A stretch of 64,000 nucleotides of DNA. Source: an uncultured Prevotellamassilia sp. (lineage in GTDB: Bacteria > Bacteroidota > Bacteroidia > Bacteroidales > Bacteroidaceae). The position numbers and the translations under genes were made by a program. The notes beneath the pieces are model-generated. The model was not told the origin of the DNA, did no database searches, and was given only the letters and a program-made list of their open reading frames with translations. The stretch is taken from the NCBI GenBank assembly GCA_934255485.1, contig CAKQOG010000006.1:27041-91040 (forward strand). Reading direction: 5' to 3'. This document shows, piece after piece, positions 63,046 through 64,000 of the stretch; the first letter of the stretch is position 1; each line of letters opens with the position of its first letter.

Positions 63046-63657
63046 TTATTTTTTCTTGGGTTTTATGTCTAATCGATACACAATGTGCAGTGTGGCATAC
63101 GATGGTATGGTGTTATACCATGTCTCTGTACGCCCTTGGGCATTTACCGTACGGCGTACCGTTGATATTTGGTGTAAGAGGTCGAAGCCATTTGCCTTAA
63201 CTACCCATTGTTCTCTCTTGCCAAAGGCTTTCGACAACGAGGCATTCCACACCCAGTTGGTTGTATTCATAGATGCATCATTATACCCCCGACGGCAATA
63301 TACCATCAAATCGGTATCAAAGTCTATACCCCAAACAAGTGGTGAATGAAACGATAGACCATAGTTAAAATCGGTGTAAGAGAATTTGTCGAACGTGTGT
63401 TGCTCGCTGCGCATTTGCGTCCAATTAACCTCGGCTATGCCTCTTATCGTAGCTTTTTTTATGCGATATGAAATGCGCAATTCGTGCATTTGTGTCAAAC
63501 TATTTACAGATAAGATGCTTTGCGCATCAGCATTCGTTCCCTCTGTTGCATATTCATTGCTGTGGCGGTAAGCACCACTAAAGTGGTAGTCCCAACGCAA
63601 TCCTTTAGGCAAATCGGCAAGGGCAATGGCCAAGAATACATTTGAAAATATTTAGAT
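63046..63657 (-). pseudogene. C-terminal fragment of a TonB-receptor-like outer-membrane beta-barrel protein
   Basis: About 204 codons lie between a TAA at 63658-63660 and the true stop at 63046. There is no ATG start near the 5' end; the first possible start is a TTG at 63633. The sequence is barrel-like with alternating aromatic strands (WDYHFSGAYRHSNEYATEG, FSYTDFNYGLSFHSPLVWGI, WVWNASLSKAFGKREQWVVK) and ends TLHIVYRLDIKPKKK. It matches the last third of an outer-membrane barrel of the CarboxypepD-reg/OMP_b-brl_3 kind. No plug domain or N-terminal part is found upstream, so it is probably a remnant of a lost gene. Confidence 0.7.
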
Positions 63658-63906
63658 TAATAAATATCGATTATTTGTTTCATGGTTATCTTTCAGATAA
63701 TCACACACTTTAGATGTACTATGGTGGCAAAGATATATTTTTTTTCTTAAATCTTGCAATACTTCTGCAATGTTTTTTAGCGGGACCACACATGGCTCTT
63801 TCATTAAATAATATCTGGCTCTTCCAAATTTTCACCTTCGTACCTAATATCAAAAAAATGGTTGAATATAGGGTCAAGATTTCACCATTCTCTATCAAAA
63901 AAATAA

Positions 63907-63936
63907 AAGGTTCTTAGAAGATCTTCTAAGAACCTT
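63907..63936 (-). terminator. tRNA-Asp terminator, perfect 30-base palindrome
   Basis: The 15-base arms AAGGTTCTTAGAAGA and TCTTCTAAGAACCTT are fully complementary. On the minus strand it follows the tRNA 3' end by one base and is followed by TTTTATTTTTTT. The 280-base stretch 63658-63937 otherwise shows no convincing gene. Confidence 0.9.
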
Positions 63937-63937
63937 G

Positions 63938-64000
63938 CGGTGTGTACGGGACTCGAACCCGTGACCCCATGCGTGACAGGCATGTATTCTAACCAGCTGA
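63938..64000 (-). tRNA. tRNA-Asp (anticodon GTC), 5' end cut by the window edge
   Basis: Reading the minus strand from 64000, the D-arm end, anticodon arm and T-arm (GGTTCGAGTCC) are in order. The anticodon GTC falls at 63977-63975 exactly where numbering back from the acceptor predicts. The discriminator is G at 63938, as expected for tRNA-Asp. CCA is not encoded (GCA follows). The acceptor 5' strand and the first D-arm bases lie outside the window. Confidence 0.93.

Noticed and set aside
63714..63917. 67-residue plus-strand frame near the tRNA
   Set aside because: It runs into the perfect tRNA terminator palindrome and shows no recognisable features.

Overview
The window is a contiguous piece of a Bacteroidales chromosome, most likely Prevotellaceae. 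The evidence is the recurring TAnnTTTG -7 promoter boxes (some with a TTTG box about 19 bases upstream), the near absence of strong Shine-Dalgarno sites, the trp gene order B-E-G-D-C-F-A, a purF-like/carA/carB cluster, a eukaryote/archaeal-type ProRS, and Bacteroidetes-restricted families (DUF4421-like, PCMD-like, M13 peptidase, many secreted TPR proteins). Nothing points to a plasmid, prophage or large conjugative element; it is mostly core genome.

Layout. 1-4.4 kb (minus): M13 peptidase (cut by the window edge), ABC-F ATPase, prolyl-tRNA synthetase. 4.7-5.4 kb (plus): OmpA-like lipoprotein. 5.9-14.97 kb (minus): secreted beta-galactosidase, TPR protein, peptide deformylase, RuvX, seryl-tRNA synthetase, GH25 lysozyme and a small protein. 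15.2-21 kb (plus): phosphoglycerate kinase, a solute-binding lipoprotein, a TPR protein and an esterase. 21-22 kb: gene-poor, with a 22-bp tandem array, a MITE-like element and a possible decayed gene. 22-31.9 kb (plus): PurF-like amidotransferase, carA, carB, a Gfo/Idh/MocA oxidoreductase, a DUF4421-like protein and a HisC-like protein lacking the PLP lysine. 32-43.9 kb (plus): gyrA, two TPR proteins, M3 peptidase, dCMP-deaminase-like enzyme, S41 protease, 5-formyl-THF cyclo-ligase, glycosyltransferase. 44.3-48.1 kb: a lipoprotein (minus), then an outer-membrane barrel and a PCMD-like protein. 48.5-55.6 kb: RND tripartite efflux operon and an LpxA-type acyltransferase. 55.6-62.7 kb: the complete trp operon behind a leader-peptide attenuator. 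The window ends with a truncated TonB-receptor-like barrel fragment and the 3' part of tRNA-Asp.

Most notable non-genic signals: (i) a Trp-rich leader peptide (tandem UGG codons) with mutually exclusive antiterminator and terminator pairings before trpB; (ii) two diverged copies, 368 and 369 bp, of a composite intergenic element (5516-5883 and 43933-44301), each holding a degenerate 23-bp tandem palindromic array and long hairpins and each lying just past the 3' end of convergent genes; (iii) two further arrays of four 22-bp dyad-symmetric units (21471-21558, 62827-62914); (iv) a 183-bp MITE-like element at 21669-21851. Gene-level oddities include the K-to-H change in the HisC-like protein and an extra membrane-spanning insertion in the RND pump. 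All assignments were made by reading the sequence; no database search was run.
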